A stretch of DNA of 64,000 nt, taken from Phycisphaeraceae bacterium. GTDB lineage: Bacteria > Planctomycetota > Phycisphaerae > Phycisphaerales > UBA1924. Positions 6,645-15,295 of this stretch are shown here, in pieces (within the stretch, counting starts at the first letter, position 1; every line of letters begins with the position of its first letter). The notes under the pieces are model-generated. The model saw only the letters and a list, made by a program, of their open reading frames with translations, was not told the DNA's origin and did not search any database. The stretch is from assembly GCA_019636615.1 (NCBI GenBank), contig JAHBXF010000002.1, forward strand, positions 1,118,001-1,182,000. The letters run 5' to 3'. The translations under genes were made by a program, and so were the position numbers.

Positions 6645-9600
6645 TTAACCGGGCGTCCCGCCGGGGGGCGTTGCTGGTTGTGAGCCCGCAGAGGCGGGCG
6701 GTACAGGACCTTCATCGGTCGGTTTCTTCGACTCGGTCGACGCCCGGCCACCAGATTCCGCCCCACCCGGCGCCTCTTTCACCCCATTCTGGTGGTGCGC
6801 CCTCTCGGCCTCCGGCTTCCCGTCTTGGAGAGCAGCCGTCGCAGAGGCCACAACCCCGGCCGGGGCGGGCCTCGCCACACGGGCAAAGATCGCCGCGAAG
6901 CCCTGCTTCATTTCATAGACCATGCTGAAGGTGAGAGGAACGAGCACCAGGGTGAAGAACGTGGAAACAAGCAACCCACCCACGATCACCGCGCCAAGCC
7001 CGCGGTACATCTCAGACCCTGCGCCCGGAGCGATCACCAGCGGCAGGCCGCCCCCCAGTGTGGTGAACGTGGTCATGAAAATCGGCCGGATGCGGGTTCT
7101 CACGCTCTCCGCGATGGCCTGCGGCGGGGGCAGCGCCTCGGCTCTTTCCCCATCAAGGCCGGCCTTATCCGGGTTCATGAAGTTCAGCGACTGTTCAACA
7201 ATGAGAATGGCGTTGTTCACCACCACACCGATCAGCACGACAAACCCGATCATGGTCAGCACGTCCAGTTGCTGGGCCGCGATGTTCGGGTTGGCCATCG
7301 TCCACTCGTGCACAATCCGCAAAGCGCCAAAGCCCCCCACCACCGCCAGCGGCACGCTGAACATGATCACCAGCGGATAGAGGAACGACTCGAAGAGCGC
7401 GCACATGATGAAGTACGTCACCAGCAGCGCCCAGATGAATCGCGCCGTGATCAGTTGCGGCTGCATCGCCATGGCCACAAACAGCACCGCCACGAGCACA
7501 GAGATCAGCACCGCCCCCACGCCGCCATACGCCATCGCGCCCTGCCGGCGCTTGGCGGCCCTGGCCACACCCAGCACGCCCAGCGCCAACCCCACACCCA
7601 GCACCGCCAACGCGGTCCAGTTCAGCAGCGAGGCGCCCAGCCCCGTCAGCGGTTTCCCTCCCTGCCCGAAGAGCGCCCCCTTCACCTCGTCGAGTTTGGC
7701 CGCTGTTCCTTCAAGGCGAACCCGCATCGTGGGGTCAATCAGCCCTGCCCGCCGCGCCGGCTCGATCACCTGCTCCCGCAGTTCACCCATGATCTCTTCG
7801 AGCGCACGCCCGGCCGGCGGACGAACCTGAATCGTCACGCTGGGCAGTTCCTCCACCCGGTACACCTGCTGCGGGGCACGGGAGGGTTCGAGCGTCGCGA
7901 TCGTGCTCACGGGCACCATCCGCCCCAGCGGCGTGCTCACAGGGATGTCCAGCAGTTGCTCTTTATACTCCAGCCGCCCGCCGCGCGGCATCACCAGCAG
8001 ATCGACATTCCGCCCGCCAAGCCGGAAGTCACCGGCGAAAGCGCCGTCGAAGAGCGCCCGGGCCGCCAGGCCGAGATCCTCGGTGCGCAGGCCGAGTTCG
8101 CGCCCGGTGTTGTTCAGGCGCAGCCGCCACTCTGGCTGCGATTTGTCAAAGTTCGAAGGGTTCGGGGTCACGCTCATCCCGAAGCCGTACAACTGCCCCG
8201 CCAGGCCGTAGCACATCTGCGCCGCGTTCACCACGCGCGCCAGGTCAGGCCCGCTGATCTCCAGTTCGATGTTGTTGCCGCCGCCACCGACACCCCGCCC
8301 GAAGATGCTCGACTGGAACGCGCCGCCGAAGGCATCGGGCATGCCGTTCATCGCGCCCGTCAAAAGCACCCCCACGGGGATCACGCGCTGAGGGTCTGCC
8401 GAAATCGCACCGCAGAACATACCCCCCTGGAACGACCCCACGAAGTAGTTGGCAACACCCACCGGCTCGAGCGGCGGCCCGTAGAAGTTGGGAATGGGCG
8501 GCAGGTTCTTGACATCTTCCGGTGACTTCAAGTTGCTCAGCAGATACGGGCCCACGCGCTGATCGATCGCGTCGGCATAGGCGTTCATCTGTGTCACCGA
8601 AAGCCCCGGCGGCACCAGCAGCCCGCCGAAGACCAGGTTCTGGTTTCCCGCGGGGAGGTAGTCCATCGGGGGCATCAACCGCAGCGAACCCCATATGCTC
8701 AGCGTCGTCATCGCCACGATCAGCAGCGGACGCACCGTCCACCCGCGCCACGAGGTGATCGTCCACAGCATCACGTGGCGCACCACGTGCGTCACGCCCG
8801 TGAAGAACGCGTAAAACCGGTTGGGTGGGCGGGGCTTGCTCCCCGCCGCCGCGCCGGGCACAGCGCCGAGCAGCAGCGACGCCGCGCACGGCACCACCGT
8901 GATGGCGATGATCAATGACAACGTGACCGAGGCCGCCAATGCCAGGCTGAGGTCGAAGAACAACTGCCCGACTTCTTCCTGAATGGTGAGGATGGGAATG
9001 AAAACCGCGATGGTCGTGAGCGTACTGCCGAGGATCGCGGTCCATACCTCCTTCGCGCCGTTATACACCGCCGTCAGCGGATTCTCTCCCGCACGCCGGC
9101 GGCGGTCGATGTTCTCCAGCACCACCACCGCGTTGTCCACCACCATCCCCGTCGCGAAAGCCAGCCCCGCCAGCGACACCACGTTCAGCGTGCGGCCCGT
9201 CGACACCATCACCAGAAACGTGCCGATGATCGAAACCGGTATGGCCAGCGCGATGATGAACGTCGACTTCAGGCTGCGCAAAAACGTCAGCAGCACCAGC
9301 GTCGCCAGCAGGCCGCCCTTCCAAAGGTTGTCCAGCACCAGGTCAATCGCCGAATCGATGTACACCGTTTCGTCATACACCTGGCGGATGCGCAGGTCCG
9401 GCCCTACCACCGGGTCAAGCCGCGGCAGGATCTCGGCCGATACCTCATCAAGCCTCTTCCGCACGTCCGCCATGATCGTCATGACGTTGCTGCCGCTCTG
9501 GCGGATCACATTCATCGCCAGGCAAGGCTCGCCCATCGACCGAACGAATCCTCTCGCACGCTGATAGTCAAACCGCACCTCGGCCACGTCCCTCACGAAC

Positions 9601-10382
9601 ACGGGCCGCCCCTCGCGGTACGCCACGATGGTGCTGCGTACATCTTCCTCGGTCTCAAACTGACCGATGATGCGAACCCGGTAATCGCGCTTGCCCTCCT
9701 CGATCGAGCCCGCCGAGATGTTGCGGTTCTCGGTCCGCAGCGCCTGCACCACGTCCGCGTGCGACAGCCCCCGCTGGGCCAGTCGCATCGGGTCAGCCAG
9801 CACATGCACCTCCCGCTCGCGACCGCCGTAGATATTCACCTCGGCCACGCCGTCGACACGCTCCAGATAGGGCTTGACCTCCCTGTCCATCGCGTTGAAG
9901 AGCGTGCTGACGTCGTAATCGGGGTGCTTGTGCCGGTGCGCAGGATCGACATCGATGATGATCCACGCGATCGCGCTCTCGGCCGCGCCCTCGCTCGACT
10001 TGATCACCGGCTCATCAACCTCTTCGGGATACCGCGGAACCTGTCGCAGCGCGTCCGAGACCTCCTGCAGCGCACGGGTGATGTCCGTGCCCAGGTAGAA
10101 CTCCAGCGACACCTCGCACTGCCCCTCGCGGCTCGTCGTCCGCATGCTCTTGAGGTTCGAGACGTTCTTGAGCCGCTTCTCCTGCTCTTTCGTGATCTCG
10201 TCCACAACCTCTTCCGGGCTGCGCCCCGGCCAGTTGGTCGTCACCGTCACGATCGGCCTGTCCACCGTCGGCGTGAGTTGAATCGGGATGGCGCTCAGGC
10301 CGATCAGCCCGAACATCACCACGAGCAGAACACACACCGTAACAGCAACAGGGCGATGGAGTGAAAAACGAATCGGGTCCAT
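6645..10382 (-). CDS. RND-family (HAE1/AcrB-type) efflux pump inner-membrane protein
   Basis: About 1,245-residue proton-driven resistance-nodulation-division pump. It has the typical start DPIRFSLHRPVAVTVCVLLV (TM1), SIPIQLTP-type VDRPIVTVTTNWPGRSPEEV, the TM4 block GMVVDNAVVVLENIDRRR, two porter domains, and TM10-12 with TMIGFVVLIGVVVNNAILIV and IRPIFMTTFTTLGGGLPL. Between the second porter domain and TM8 lie two additional hydrophobic stretches separated by AAKRRQG (see findings). The last ~80 residues are a Pro/Gly/Glu-rich tail. The start at 10382 fits the family; a GTG at 10487 preceded by GAGG is an alternative that would add 35 residues. The adaptor gene is immediately upstream; no TolC-type outer-membrane gene is nearby. 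Substrate cannot be predicted. Confidence 0.93.
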   Translation of the reverse strand: MDPIRFSLHRPVAVTVCVLLVVMFGLIGLSAIPIQLTPTVDRPIVTVTTNWPGRSPEEVVDEITKEQEKRLKNVSNLKSMRTTSREGQCEVSLEFYLGTDITRALQEVSDALRQVPRYPEEVDEPVIKSSEGAAESAIAWIIIDVDPAHRHKHPDYDVSTLFNAMDREVKPYLERVDGVAEVNIYGGREREVHVLADPMRLAQRGLSHADVVQALRTENRNISAGSIEEGKRDYRVRIIGQFETEEDVRSTIVAYREGRPVFVRDVAEVRFDYQRARGFVRSMGEPCLAMNVIRQSGSNVMTIMADVRKRLDEVSAEILPRLDPVVGPDLRIRQVYDETVYIDSAIDLVLDNLWKGGLLATLVLLTFLRSLKSTFIIALAIPVSIIGTFLVMVSTGRTLNVVSLAGLAFATGMVVDNAVVVLENIDRRRRAGENPLTAVYNGAKEVWTAILGSTLTTIAVFIPILTIQEEVGQLFFDLSLALAASVTLSLIIAITVVPCAASLLLGAVPGAAAGSKPRPPNRFYAFFTGVTHVVRHVMLWTITSWRGWTVRPLLIVAMTTLSIWGSLRLMPPMDYLPAGNQNLVFGGLLVPPGLSVTQMNAYADAIDQRVGPYLLSNLKSPEDVKNLPPIPNFYGPPLEPVGVANYFVGSFQGGMFCGAISADPQRVIPVGVLLTGAMNGMPDAFGGAFQSSIFGRGVGGGGNNIELEISGPDLARVVNAAQMCYGLAGQLYGFGMSVTPNPSNFDKSQPEWRLRLNNTGRELGLRTEDLGLAARALFDGAFAGDFRLGGRNVDLLVMPRGGRLEYKEQLLDIPVSTPLGRMVPVSTIATLEPSRAPQQVYRVEELPSVTIQVRPPAGRALEEIMGELREQVIEPARRAGLIDPTMRVRLEGTAAKLDEVKGALFGQGGKPLTGLGASLLNWTALAVLGVGLALGVLGVARAAKRRQGAMAYGGVGAVLISVLVAVLFVAMAMQPQLITARFIWALLVTYFIMCALFESFLYPLVIMFSVPLAVVGGFGALRIVHEWTMANPNIAAQQLDVLTMIGFVVLIGVVVNNAILIVEQSLNFMNPDKAGLDGERAEALPPPQAIAESVRTRIRPIFMTTFTTLGGGLPLVIAPGAGSEMYRGLGAVIVGGLLVSTFFTLVLVPLTFSMVYEMKQGFAAIFARVARPAPAGVVASATAALQDGKPEAERAHHQNGVKEAPGGAESGGRASTESKKPTDEGPVPPASAGSQPATPPGGTPG

Positions 10383-10493
10383 GTGCTGGGCGGTGCTCCG
10401 CCCGCTCCTCGTGTGTGTCTTTCCATCCCGCCGGCGCTGCGCGTCGGCCCGGCCCCCCGTCGTCACCGTCTCGCCACCCACGCCCACCAGACC

Positions 10494-11621
10494 TCAGGGC
10501 GATCGCCCGGGCGCCCCGTCCGTCGGCCCGCCGCCGATCACCATCAGCGGCTGCCCGGGAAAGAGCCGTTCGTTCCCCTGCACAATCACCATCGCACCCG
10601 GCGGCATGTTCGCATCAACCGCCACTCGGTCGCCGATTCCAAACCGCGTGCGAACCCGCACCGGCGCGGCAACGCCCCCGGCATCAAAGTACAGATACTC
10701 CCCGGCGTCATCGCGCAGAATGCCGTCTTTCGAGACCGTCACTGTCATCGCGTCTCGGCCGGTCGCGACCAGGCCCACAACGCTCATGCCGGGCCGCATG
10801 ATCTCATCCTCGTTCGCAAGCACCACCCTCAGCGGCACCAGCCGCGACAGCCGATCGGCCTCGGGCAGGAACCCAAGCACCGATCCCTGCACTTCCATCC
10901 CCAGCGGCTTCACACGCACTTTCACGCGCGGCCCGCCTTTCATCAGCGCCGCCGCCAGTTCCTCCGGCACGTCAAGCCTCGCCTCGATCTGTTCCAGGGC
11001 CATGACTTCAACCACAGCGTCACCGGCACGCAACCACTGCCCCACCTCGGTCATCTTGTGCACCACGCGCCCGCCGAAAGGCGCACGGATCACCATCTGC
11101 GACAGCCGCTCACGAGCCGATGCCAACGCCGCCTCTGCCCCCGCCACGTCGGCGTGCGCTTCGTCGAGCCTGGCCCTTGCCAGCGCCGCGCCCGAACGCG
11201 CCGCGTCGATGTCTCTGTCCGCCACCGTCCGGTTGTCCAGTGCTTCATACCGCGACCAGTCACGCTGAGCGCGATCAAGTTCCGCCTCGCGGGCCGTCAC
11301 CGCGCCACGCTTTGAGGCCAGTTCCGCCTCGGCACGGCGCACCTCGATCGTCGCCAGCACCTCGTCGAGCGAGGCGAGCACGTCCCCCGCTTTGACCGTT
11401 TCCCCCTCGTCCACAAGCATGCGAACGACCTGCCCCTCCTGCCGAGAGGCGATCACCGATCGCTTGAGCACCCGCAGTTCACCCGTCACCTCGCGCCACT
11501 GCTCAATCATCTCCGTGCGCGCCGCGTCCACCTTCACCATCGCGGGGGGCGGCCCGGAAGGGGGCTGCAACGAAATCGCGGCCGACAGCGCGGCCGCGAG
11601 AAAAGGAATCGGGTTGATCAT
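10494..11621 (-). CDS. RND efflux periplasmic adaptor (HlyD/MFP family)
   Basis: 375-residue membrane-fusion protein with an N-terminal signal-like segment (INPIPFLAAALSAAISL), a split biotinyl-lipoyl domain (GQVVRMLVDEGETVKAGDVL and APFGGRVVHKMTEVGQWLRAGD), and between them a coiled-coil hairpin of ~100 residues rich in A, E and R. A beta-barrel and membrane-proximal domain follow. It should bridge the RND pump to an outer-membrane channel. The ATG at 11621 is preferred over an upstream frame start since it gives the signal sequence and since TACACT lies 6 bases ahead, pointing to leaderless transcription. Stop codon and the possible GTG start of the pump are 6 bases apart, so the two form one operon. 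Confidence 0.92.
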   Translation of the reverse strand: MINPIPFLAAALSAAISLQPPSGPPPAMVKVDAARTEMIEQWREVTGELRVLKRSVIASRQEGQVVRMLVDEGETVKAGDVLASLDEVLATIEVRRAEAELASKRGAVTAREAELDRAQRDWSRYEALDNRTVADRDIDAARSGAALARARLDEAHADVAGAEAALASARERLSQMVIRAPFGGRVVHKMTEVGQWLRAGDAVVEVMALEQIEARLDVPEELAAALMKGGPRVKVRVKPLGMEVQGSVLGFLPEADRLSRLVPLRVVLANEDEIMRPGMSVVGLVATGRDAMTVTVSKDGILRDDAGEYLYFDAGGVAAPVRVRTRFGIGDRVAVDANMPPGAMVIVQGNERLFPGQPLMVIGGGPTDGAPGRSP

Positions 11622-11627
11622 GCCCAG

Positions 11628-11633
11628 AGTGTA
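11628..11633 (-). promoter_or_regulatory. Putative -10 element of leaderless RND operon
   Basis: On the minus strand TACACT is followed by six bases and the adaptor ATG. There is no Shine-Dalgarno. Same hexamer and spacing as at the phosphohexomutase gene. Confidence 0.5.
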
Positions 11634-11684
11634 CGAAGTATGCCGCCCCGGGTTCGCCACCGCACTCACACTTTTACACCCTTT

Positions 11685-13214
11685 TCACCACGTGTATCGC
11701 ACCGTGTAACGCACAACACCCTCTTCCCCCGGTTTCAGGGTCAGCGGGAAATGCACCATCCGGGAGTCAACCTTGACCGCCTCGGCCGTGGCGTTGCGGA
11801 TCTCCCACGTCGCCCACCGGTACAGCCGCTCCTGAACAATCACCTCCACCGCCTCCTCTTTGCGGTTGCGCACCTTCACCTCAACCGTCTCCTCCAGCGT
11901 CTTGCGGTTCGTGTCAAGCTTGAAGTCTGTCTGTGTCCGTTCACCCACCACATCAAACGCGTTCCCCATCTTGATGAGCACCTGTTCATCGCGCGGCGTG
12001 TGACGGATCACATCCTCGCCGATGAACTCCACCGCACCGTCCGCCGGGTCCAGCCGGCTCACGCGGATGCGCCCCGCCGGCAGGGGCACACCCATGCCCG
12101 ACGCTCTGTCGTTCGTGAACTTCAGGTAAACGTTCACGTCTTTCTTCGATTGTGAACCGTACGAGGCGTCCATCATCACCGAGGACGGATCCATCCACAA
12201 GTCCCCGCCCAGCGCGTCATACACCAGCACTCGTTTGCACGGCACGCCGCGGGCCGTGGGGAACAACTCGATCTGCTTCGTCGAGTTCTCAGGGATCGTG
12301 GTCGGCCGGCCCAGGGTGTACAGGTGATACTCGAAGAACGACTTCTGATCAAACCCCTCGGGCATCCCGCCCATGTCCATCGCCACGGCTTCGGCCCGGT
12401 ACATCCTTCGCGGCGCGGGCGGCTGGGCCCTGTGAACCGTACCCGCGATGAGTTTCAGCGTCGCCTCCTCGTACGTCGCCCCGGACTGGTTGAGAATGCT
12501 CACCCACGCACCGACATCCAGCACGCCGGTGTTGGCGTTCTCCCCATCTGTCAGCAGAATGTTGTAGTCAGCCCACCACGTGATGCCCTCGGTCTGGTAC
12601 GTCACGCGGACATCATGCTCCCCGGCCTTCTCCGCGTACACATCCCAGATCAGCGTCGGCTTGGTCAGCAGCCCACCCGGCAGCGCCGGCAGCGAGATAT
12701 CGCTGTAGGAGTTCAAGATCTGCACACCGCCCTTGGCATCGCGCAGCACCAACTGCCCAGGCGCGGCGGACATCAGCACGCCGGCCGTGCGCTCGGTTGC
12801 GGTCCCCCGCACCACCCCAACCCCGATCTCCTTGCCCAGATACCTCTGCAGCAACTTCTCCTGGCTCACAAGGTCAAACTGGTAGTTCTGCTCCAGAACC
12901 TTGGCCCCCGCCGGGTCGGTGAGCGAGACAAACGACACGGTTGTGGGGTCCAGGTACGCCGCGACATCATCAAACTGCACCGTCTGCCGCCCCTGCACCA
13001 GCCCCATCCTGCGCTCGGCACGCACCATCGCATACCCCGGCGGCGTGCCATACCGCATCCCGCTCTGGCCCGGCACAGGCCTGTACATCCCGGCATCAAT
13101 CCCCCCGGGCTGCGCGGAAGAGTAAATCGTCAGGCTTGTCGATTGCCCAGCCGCGCTCGATACCGCCGTCCCCGCCGCGACCAACATCCAGGCGATGCTG
13201 CGAACCGTGCTCAT
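11685..13214 (-). CDS. Exported DUF4139-domain protein
   Basis: 509-residue secreted protein. Residues 1-23 form a signal peptide ending in AAGQS. The C-terminal two thirds carry the DUF4139 hallmark regions, including WDVYAEKAGEHDVRVTYQTE, ITWWADYNILL and SILNQSGATYEEATLKLIAG, and end with a beta-sandwich (KLDTNRKTLEETVEVKVRNR). The molecular function of the family is unknown. A Y/M-rich linker (RRMYRAEAVAMDMGGMPEGF) separates subdomains. AAGGGAG lies 7 bases before the ATG, so this start is well supported. The RND operon starts downstream after a 63-base gap in the same orientation, so cotranscription is possible though the adaptor has its own promoter-like hexamer. Confidence 0.85.
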   Translation of the reverse strand: MSTVRSIAWMLVAAGTAVSSAAGQSTSLTIYSSAQPGGIDAGMYRPVPGQSGMRYGTPPGYAMVRAERRMGLVQGRQTVQFDDVAAYLDPTTVSFVSLTDPAGAKVLEQNYQFDLVSQEKLLQRYLGKEIGVGVVRGTATERTAGVLMSAAPGQLVLRDAKGGVQILNSYSDISLPALPGGLLTKPTLIWDVYAEKAGEHDVRVTYQTEGITWWADYNILLTDGENANTGVLDVGAWVSILNQSGATYEEATLKLIAGTVHRAQPPAPRRMYRAEAVAMDMGGMPEGFDQKSFFEYHLYTLGRPTTIPENSTKQIELFPTARGVPCKRVLVYDALGGDLWMDPSSVMMDASYGSQSKKDVNVYLKFTNDRASGMGVPLPAGRIRVSRLDPADGAVEFIGEDVIRHTPRDEQVLIKMGNAFDVVGERTQTDFKLDTNRKTLEETVEVKVRNRKEEAVEVIVQERLYRWATWEIRNATAEAVKVDSRMVHFPLTLKPGEEGVVRYTVRYTW

Positions 13215-13448
13215 GAAACTTCTCCCTTGTGGCTCACGGCGCGTGCCCGGGCAACAGCCCGACTAGCGCCCCCGCGGCCCCGGCGGGCACAACCCGCGTT
13301 CAGGGCACGCTGAAGAGTATTGGGGGTCAGACGCCACGACCTCCGCCCGGTTCCCCGCCGCGGCCAGCCCGTGACACAGCGGTGACAATCCCCGATCCTA
13401 CCATTCGGGCTCAGCGCGATATGCCGCGAATCTCTCCCACGCAGATGC

Positions 13449-13454
13449 TATAAC
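13449..13454 (+). promoter_or_regulatory. Putative -10 element of leaderless gatCA operon
   Basis: TATAAC, one base from the consensus TATAAT, lies 6 bases before the gatC ATG, so transcription would begin at or next to the start codon. No ribosome site is present. The flanking context AGATGCTA is shared with the element before the phosphohexomutase gene. Confidence 0.6.
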
Positions 13455-13460
13455 TCTGCG

Positions 13461-13775
13461 ATGCCCCCAGAGCACTCCATCTCCGCCGACGCTGTTCGAC
13501 GCACCGCCACACTGGCCCGACTCACAATCCCCGAAAGCGACCTCCCCGACTACCAGCGTCGTCTGGGGGCCATGCTGCACTACGTCAACCGCCTCTCCTC
13601 CGCCCAGATCGAAGGCGTCGAGCCCCTCACGCATCCCGGCAACCCCACCGATCGCCTCGCAGACGACCTCCCCGGCCCGACGCTCTCCACAGAAACGCTC
13701 ATGGCCATGGCGCCCGAGACCATCGCGCCCTTTGTCAAAGTTCCCAAGGTCATCGGTGATGGGAGCAGCGCATGA
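13461..13775 (+). CDS. gatC: Asp-tRNA(Asn)/Glu-tRNA(Gln) amidotransferase subunit C
   Basis: 104-residue small subunit of the GatCAB complex that amidates misacylated Glu-tRNA(Gln) and Asp-tRNA(Asn); GatC wraps round GatA and GatB. The N-terminal VRRTATLARLTIPESDL, the middle LHYVNRLSSAQIEGVEPLTH and the C-terminal FVKVPKVIG are typical. The ATG overlaps nothing upstream; its only initiation signal is TATAAC 6 bases ahead. The stop codon overlaps the gatA start by 4 bases. gatB is not in the window. Confidence 0.95.
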   Translation: MPPEHSISADAVRRTATLARLTIPESDLPDYQRRLGAMLHYVNRLSSAQIEGVEPLTHPGNPTDRLADDLPGPTLSTETLMAMAPETIAPFVKVPKVIGDGSSA

Positions 13776-15280
13776 CCCCGCCCACAGATTCACTCGCGGC
13801 CATCCGCCGCGCCATCCTTCAAGGCGACCTGACGGCCGAACAATCAACCCTCGCCGCCCTTCACACCTCAGCCGCACAGAACGGCACCCTCAACGCCCTC
13901 ATCACGACCTTCACCCAGCAAGCCCCCGAGCAGGCACGCCGCATCGATTCCCGTCTTCGAGCCGGTGAACACCTCCCCCTGGCAGGAGTTCCCATCGTCA
14001 TCAAAGACAACATCTGCCTGGGCCCCGACTTTGCCCGCCCCGGCGATGCGCTCGGCTACGGCGGCCCCACCACATGCGCCAGCCGCATCCTCGCCGAGTA
14101 TCACTCCCCGTTCACCGCCACCGCCGCGCAGCGCCTCATCGATGCGGGCGCCATCATCATCGGCAAGAGCAACCTCGACGAGTTCGCCATGGGCTCTTCC
14201 ACCGAGCACTCCGCCTTCGGCCCCACGCGCAACCCCCACGCGTCCAACCGCGTGCCGGGCGGCTCTTCTGGTGGTTCCGCGGCCGCCCTCGCGGCGGGCA
14301 TGTGCGCCGCCGCGCTGGGCTCAGATACCGGCGGCTCTGTGCGTCAGCCCGCAGCCCTCTGCGGCGTTGTCGGTGTCAAACCCACCTACGGCCGCGTGAG
14401 CCGCTGGGGGCTTGTGGCATACGCCAGCAGCCTCGACCAGATCGGCATCTTCGCCCACAGCGTGCCAGACGCCGCGTCCCTGCTCGAAATCATCGCCGGC
14501 CATGATCCCCTCGACGCCACCTCCTCGCAGCGCCCAGGCGAGAACTGGTCCGCCGCGGCCGCCGCGCCACCGCCCGCCGGCCTTCTCGTCGGTGTGCCGC
14601 GTCAGGCCCGCACGAATCTCAACCACCCCGCGGTCAGCGCGGCCATGCGCCGGTGCGAAGATGCCATCTCCGCCGCCGGCGGCCGCATCGTCGAGATCGA
14701 CCTCACCACCACCGATCTCGCCGTCGCGGCGTACTACATCGTCGCCGCGGCAGAAGCCTCTTCCAACCTCGCCCGTTTCGACGGTGTGCGCTACGGCCGA
14801 CGTGCCGCCTTGAACGATGGCGAGGGCCTCGAAGAACTCTACCGGCGCAGCCGCGCCGAAGGCTTCGGCCCCGAGGTCAAGCGCCGCATCATGCTCGGAA
14901 CACACGTGCTCAGCAGCGGCTACTACGACGCGTACTACCTCAAGGCCCTCAAAGTCCGCAGGCTCATCGAGCAGGACTTCGCCCGCGCCTTTGCGCACGC
15001 CGGTTGCCACGCGCTGCTCATGCCCACGTCACCCGCGCCGGCGTTCGCCATCGGCGAGAAAGCCTCCGATCCTCTCGCCCTCTACCTCGAAGACATCTAC
15101 ACGGTGGGCGTCAACCTCGCCGGCCTCCCGGCGATCTCGATCCCCGCCGGATGGGCCGCCCTGCCAGACGGCGTGCTTCCTGTCGGTGTGCAGGTCATCG
15201 CCCCGGCTTTCAATGAATCCTCCATGTTCAACGTCGCCGGCCTGCTCGAGCGTTCGGGTGTGTCTCGGCGCGCCGGTTGA
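13772..15280 (+). CDS. gatA: Asp-tRNA(Asn)/Glu-tRNA(Gln) amidotransferase subunit A
   Basis: 502-residue amidase-signature enzyme that releases ammonia from glutamine for transfer to tRNA-bound Glu or Asp. The Ser-cisSer-Lys triad is visible as K78 (VPIVIKDN), S165 (PGGSSGGSA) and S189 (GSDTGGSVRQPAA). Further family blocks are GKSNLDEFAMGSSTEHSAFG, KPTYGRVSRWGLVAYASSLD and, near the C-terminus, DIYTVGVNLAGLPAISIPAG. Length matches the family. It starts inside the gatC stop (ATGA), implying coupled translation. Its stop lies 15 bases from the convergent mfd stop with no hairpin terminator in between. Confidence 0.97.
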   Translation: MTPPTDSLAAIRRAILQGDLTAEQSTLAALHTSAAQNGTLNALITTFTQQAPEQARRIDSRLRAGEHLPLAGVPIVIKDNICLGPDFARPGDALGYGGPTTCASRILAEYHSPFTATAAQRLIDAGAIIIGKSNLDEFAMGSSTEHSAFGPTRNPHASNRVPGGSSGGSAAALAAGMCAAALGSDTGGSVRQPAALCGVVGVKPTYGRVSRWGLVAYASSLDQIGIFAHSVPDAASLLEIIAGHDPLDATSSQRPGENWSAAAAAPPPAGLLVGVPRQARTNLNHPAVSAAMRRCEDAISAAGGRIVEIDLTTTDLAVAAYYIVAAAEASSNLARFDGVRYGRRAALNDGEGLEELYRRSRAEGFGPEVKRRIMLGTHVLSSGYYDAYYLKALKVRRLIEQDFARAFAHAGCHALLMPTSPAPAFAIGEKASDPLALYLEDIYTVGVNLAGLPAISIPAGWAALPDGVLPVGVQVIAPAFNESSMFNVAGLLERSGVSRRAG

Positions 15281-15295
15281 TCACACCGGCCGGCG

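Noticed and set aside
6590..6645. Inverted repeats (CCCCTGAGGGG type) downstream of the RND pump as a terminator
   Set aside because: No T-run follows on the minus strand; the repeats are short and GC-driven.
6792..8525. 577-codon frame antisense to the RND pump
   Set aside because: H/R/P-rich translation with no domain, fully inside a well-supported pump gene.
13215..13460. Possible small gene in the DUF4139-gatC gap
   Set aside because: Short frames here have no ribosome site and no family similarity; the gap is adequately explained by two divergent promoters.
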